Assembly (NCBI RefSeq): GCF_018861005.1
Contig: NZ_JAHKQL010000034.1
Location: 62,001-126,000 of the forward strand
DNA length: 64,000 bases
From: Polaribacter vadi
GTDB taxonomy: Bacteria; Bacteroidota; Bacteroidia; Flavobacteriales; Flavobacteriaceae
Direction: 5' to 3'
Every line of letters begins with the position of its first letter. Within the stretch, counting starts at the first letter, position 1. A model generated the notes under the pieces. It worked only from the letters and a program-made list of their open reading frames with translations. It was not told the origin of the DNA and ran no database searches. Of the stretch, positions 62,418-64,000 are shown piece by piece. Both the position numbers and the translations under genes were made by a program.

Positions 62418-64000
62418 ATGAAAAAAATAGTCCTTTTATTACTATTAATAGTAACACTTATAAGTTGTAAAGAAAATCAAAAATCATCTTTTGTAAAAGA
62501 CACAACGCATGAAGCAAAGATAGAAGCTTTACTTGCTAAAATGACTTTAGAAGAAAAAATTGGGCAAACCAATTTAAGAGGTGTTTCTAGCAGAGCAACT
62601 TCTTTGCCAACAGATTTAAAAGAGTCTGTAAGAAAAGGAAATGTAGGTGCTTTTTTAAATATTATGAACCTAGATTATGTAGACGAATTGCAAAGAATTG
62701 CTGTTGAAGAAAGTCCAAATGGAATTCCGTTAATTTTTGGTAGAGATGTAATTCACGGTTTTAAAACAATGTTTCCAATTCCATTGGGATTAGCAGCAAC
62801 TTGGGATGCACAAATAGTAGAAAAATCTTCAGAAATTGCGGCTTACGAAGCTTCTGCTTATGGTATAAGATGGACGTTTGCACCCATGTTGGATATTGCA
62901 AGAGATAGTAGATGGGGTCGAATTGCAGAATCTCCAGGAGAAGATCCGTATTTAGCAAAAATTTTAGGTGCAGCTTATGTTAAAGGCTTTCAAGGCGATG
63001 ATTTAAGTAGCCCCTACAGAATGGCAGCTTCAGCAAAACATTATATTGCCTATGGAGCAGCAATTGGAGGTAGAGATTACAACACAGTAGATATAAGCGA
63101 ACAATTGTTAAGAAATGTGTATTTGCCACCATTTAAAGCTGCAATAGATGCTGGTTCTGCAACTGTAATGAGTTCTTTTAATGAAATTAATGGAATACCA
63201 GCAACAGGAAATGAATTCTTATTAAAAGAGGTTTTAAGAGGCGAATTACATTTTGATGGTTTTGTAGTTAGTGATTGGGATTCTGTTATAGAAATGGTTG
63301 CTCATGGCTATGCAAGTGATGAAAAACATGCAGGAGAATTAGCTGCTAAAGCAGGATTAGATATGGAAATGACTAGTACAGCTTATGAAAACCATTTAAA
63401 ACAGTTAATCAAAGAAAATAAAGTTTCTATAGAAGAATTGAATGATTTTGTTCGTAATATTTTACGTGTAAAATTTAGATTAGGGCTTTTTAAAAATCCA
63501 CATAGAAATAAAGAACATTCAGGAAATTTTTATGCCGAAAATCATTTAAAAGAAGCTAAAAAAGCAGCAATTAAAAGTACGGTATTGTTAAAAAATAAAG
63601 AATCCATTTTACCACTTTCAGAAAAAACAAAAGTGGCAATTATTGGGCCTTTGGCAAATGCGCCTCACGAACAATTAGGTACTTGGGCTTTTGATGGAGA
63701 AAAAGAACATACCAATACACCATTAGATGCGTACCAAAAAGTGCATTCAAATTTTAGTTTCGCAAAAGGTTTAGGGCATAGTAGAGGTCATTCTAAAAAA
63801 GGTTTTAAAGAAGCCATATCCATAGCAAAAAAATCTGATGTTATTTTATTTTTTGGTGGAGAAGAAGCGATTCTTTCTGGAGAAGCACATAGTAGAGCAA
63901 ATATAGATTTACCTGGTGCTCAAGAAGAATTAATCAATGAACTGGCTAAAACAGGGAAACCTATTGTTTTGGTAATTATGGCTGGTAGACCCATTACAAT
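62418..64000 (+). CDS. Second GH3 (BglX-type) beta-glucosidase, lipoprotein, 3' end outside window
   Basis: The frame is open from ATG 62418 to the window edge (527 codons). Lipoprotein signal with cysteine in LISCKENQ. GH3 barrel: MTLEEKIGQTNLRG, IFGRDVIHGFKTMFPIPLG, WTFAPMLDIARDSRWGRIAESPGEDPYL, ASAKHYIAYGAA, VVSDWDSVIEM with nucleophile D286; then KKAAIKSTVLLKNKESILPL and GGEEAILSGEAHSR leading into the acid/base region. Different subfamily from the GH3 at 58250. Only the C-terminus is missing. Confidence 0.93.
   Translation, partial: MKKIVLLLLLIVTLISCKENQKSSFVKDTTHEAKIEALLAKMTLEEKIGQTNLRGVSSRATSLPTDLKESVRKGNVGAFLNIMNLDYVDELQRIAVEESPNGIPLIFGRDVIHGFKTMFPIPLGLAATWDAQIVEKSSEIAAYEASAYGIRWTFAPMLDIARDSRWGRIAESPGEDPYLAKILGAAYVKGFQGDDLSSPYRMAASAKHYIAYGAAIGGRDYNTVDISEQLLRNVYLPPFKAAIDAGSATVMSSFNEINGIPATGNEFLLKEVLRGELHFDGFVVSDWDSVIEMVAHGYASDEKHAGELAAKAGLDMEMTSTAYENHLKQLIKENKVSIEELNDFVRNILRVKFRLGLFKNPHRNKEHSGNFYAENHLKEAKKAAIKSTVLLKNKESILPLSEKTKVAIIGPLANAPHEQLGTWAFDGEKEHTNTPLDAYQKVHSNFSFAKGLGHSRGHSKKGFKEAISIAKKSDVILFFGGEEAILSGEAHSRANIDLPGAQEELINELAKTGKPIVLVIMAGRPIT

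Noticed and set aside
62761..62958. Small minus-strand ORF in the last kilobases
   Set aside because: It lies inside the second GH3 gene, whose motifs are certain on the plus strand.
1..64000. tRNA, rRNA, insertion sequences or prophage
   Set aside because: No cloverleaf, rRNA-like stretch, transposase, integrase or phage structural gene was recognised by eye; a covariance-model scan could still find a small RNA.

Overview
The window looks like chromosomal DNA of a marine Bacteroidota, most probably Flavobacteriaceae of the Polaribacter/Tenacibaculum kind. The base composition is very AT-rich. Promoters carry the Bacteroidota TAnnTTTG box and few genes have a strong Shine-Dalgarno. There is a type IX secretion C-terminal domain, lipoproteins with acidic residues after the lipobox cysteine, and several Flavobacteria-restricted families (Lacal_2735, DUF6428, DUF2853). 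No rRNA, tRNA, CRISPR array, IS element or prophage was seen.

Layout. (1) 1-8207, plus strand: tryptophan/kynurenine catabolism. The genes are kynureninase (cut by the window edge), an S41 protease, kynurenine 3-monooxygenase, a divergent SDR, 3-hydroxyanthranilate 3,4-dioxygenase, a membrane-anchored metallophosphoesterase and ACMS decarboxylase; DUF1697 and a small protein sit inside. Spacers here are filled by two kinds of palindromic repeat. (2) 8302-16715, minus strand: envelope and redox genes (TPR protein, DUF2306, DUF2141, alpha/beta hydrolase, TonB-dependent receptor, AraC regulator, zinc-ribbon protein, type II NADH dehydrogenase). (3) 16989-25130: a sensor/surface-protein locus. 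A hybrid histidine kinase with a C-terminal AraC domain is divergent from a surface lipoprotein. A long leucine-rich-repeat T9SS protein and a secreted protein follow. Two intergenic regions share an 83-bp block of four 20-bp direct repeats placed exactly 5 bp upstream of a minus-strand promoter box. (4) 25188-34939: an ADP-ribose/CDP-alcohol diphosphatase-like enzyme, a LytS/LytTR two-component pair, dnaK, DUF2853, L-serine ammonia-lyase and a SanA-like protein. (5) 34942-40728: yaaA, an ECF sigma operon (sigma, membrane protein, duplicated-domain lipoprotein, Spy-like protein, outer-membrane barrel), ArsR-DUF6428 and an NTF2-like protein.

(6) 40844-55747, minus strand: a 15-kb light/photo-oxidative-stress island. 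It has four photolyase/cryptochrome paralogues (class I photolyase, a second long photolyase, an FeS-BCP/(6-4)-like protein that lacks its cluster cysteines, and Cry-DASH). With them are DUF2256, TIGR03643, folE, TspO, glutathione peroxidase, DUF3050, SRPBCC, two SDRs, flavin reductase, a UbiB-type kinase and a TetR-like regulator. Two promoters in the island share the same operator (TGTTTAAY-N14-GTTAAACA) next to the TAnnTTTG box, which suggests one co-regulated pair of operons. (7) 55896-64000: a thioredoxin-domain SSP411/YyaL lipoprotein, then a carbohydrate locus: GH3, an esterase whose signal peptide is cut off by an in-frame TGA, an SMP-30 lactonase-like lipoprotein, and a second GH3 running off the window.

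The strongest candidates for undescribed biology are the 4x20-bp operator system at 17.8/24.5 kb, the paired operators of the photolyase island with its cluster-less (6-4)-like photolyase, and the ECF envelope operon. All functional statements come from reading motifs; no database search was run.
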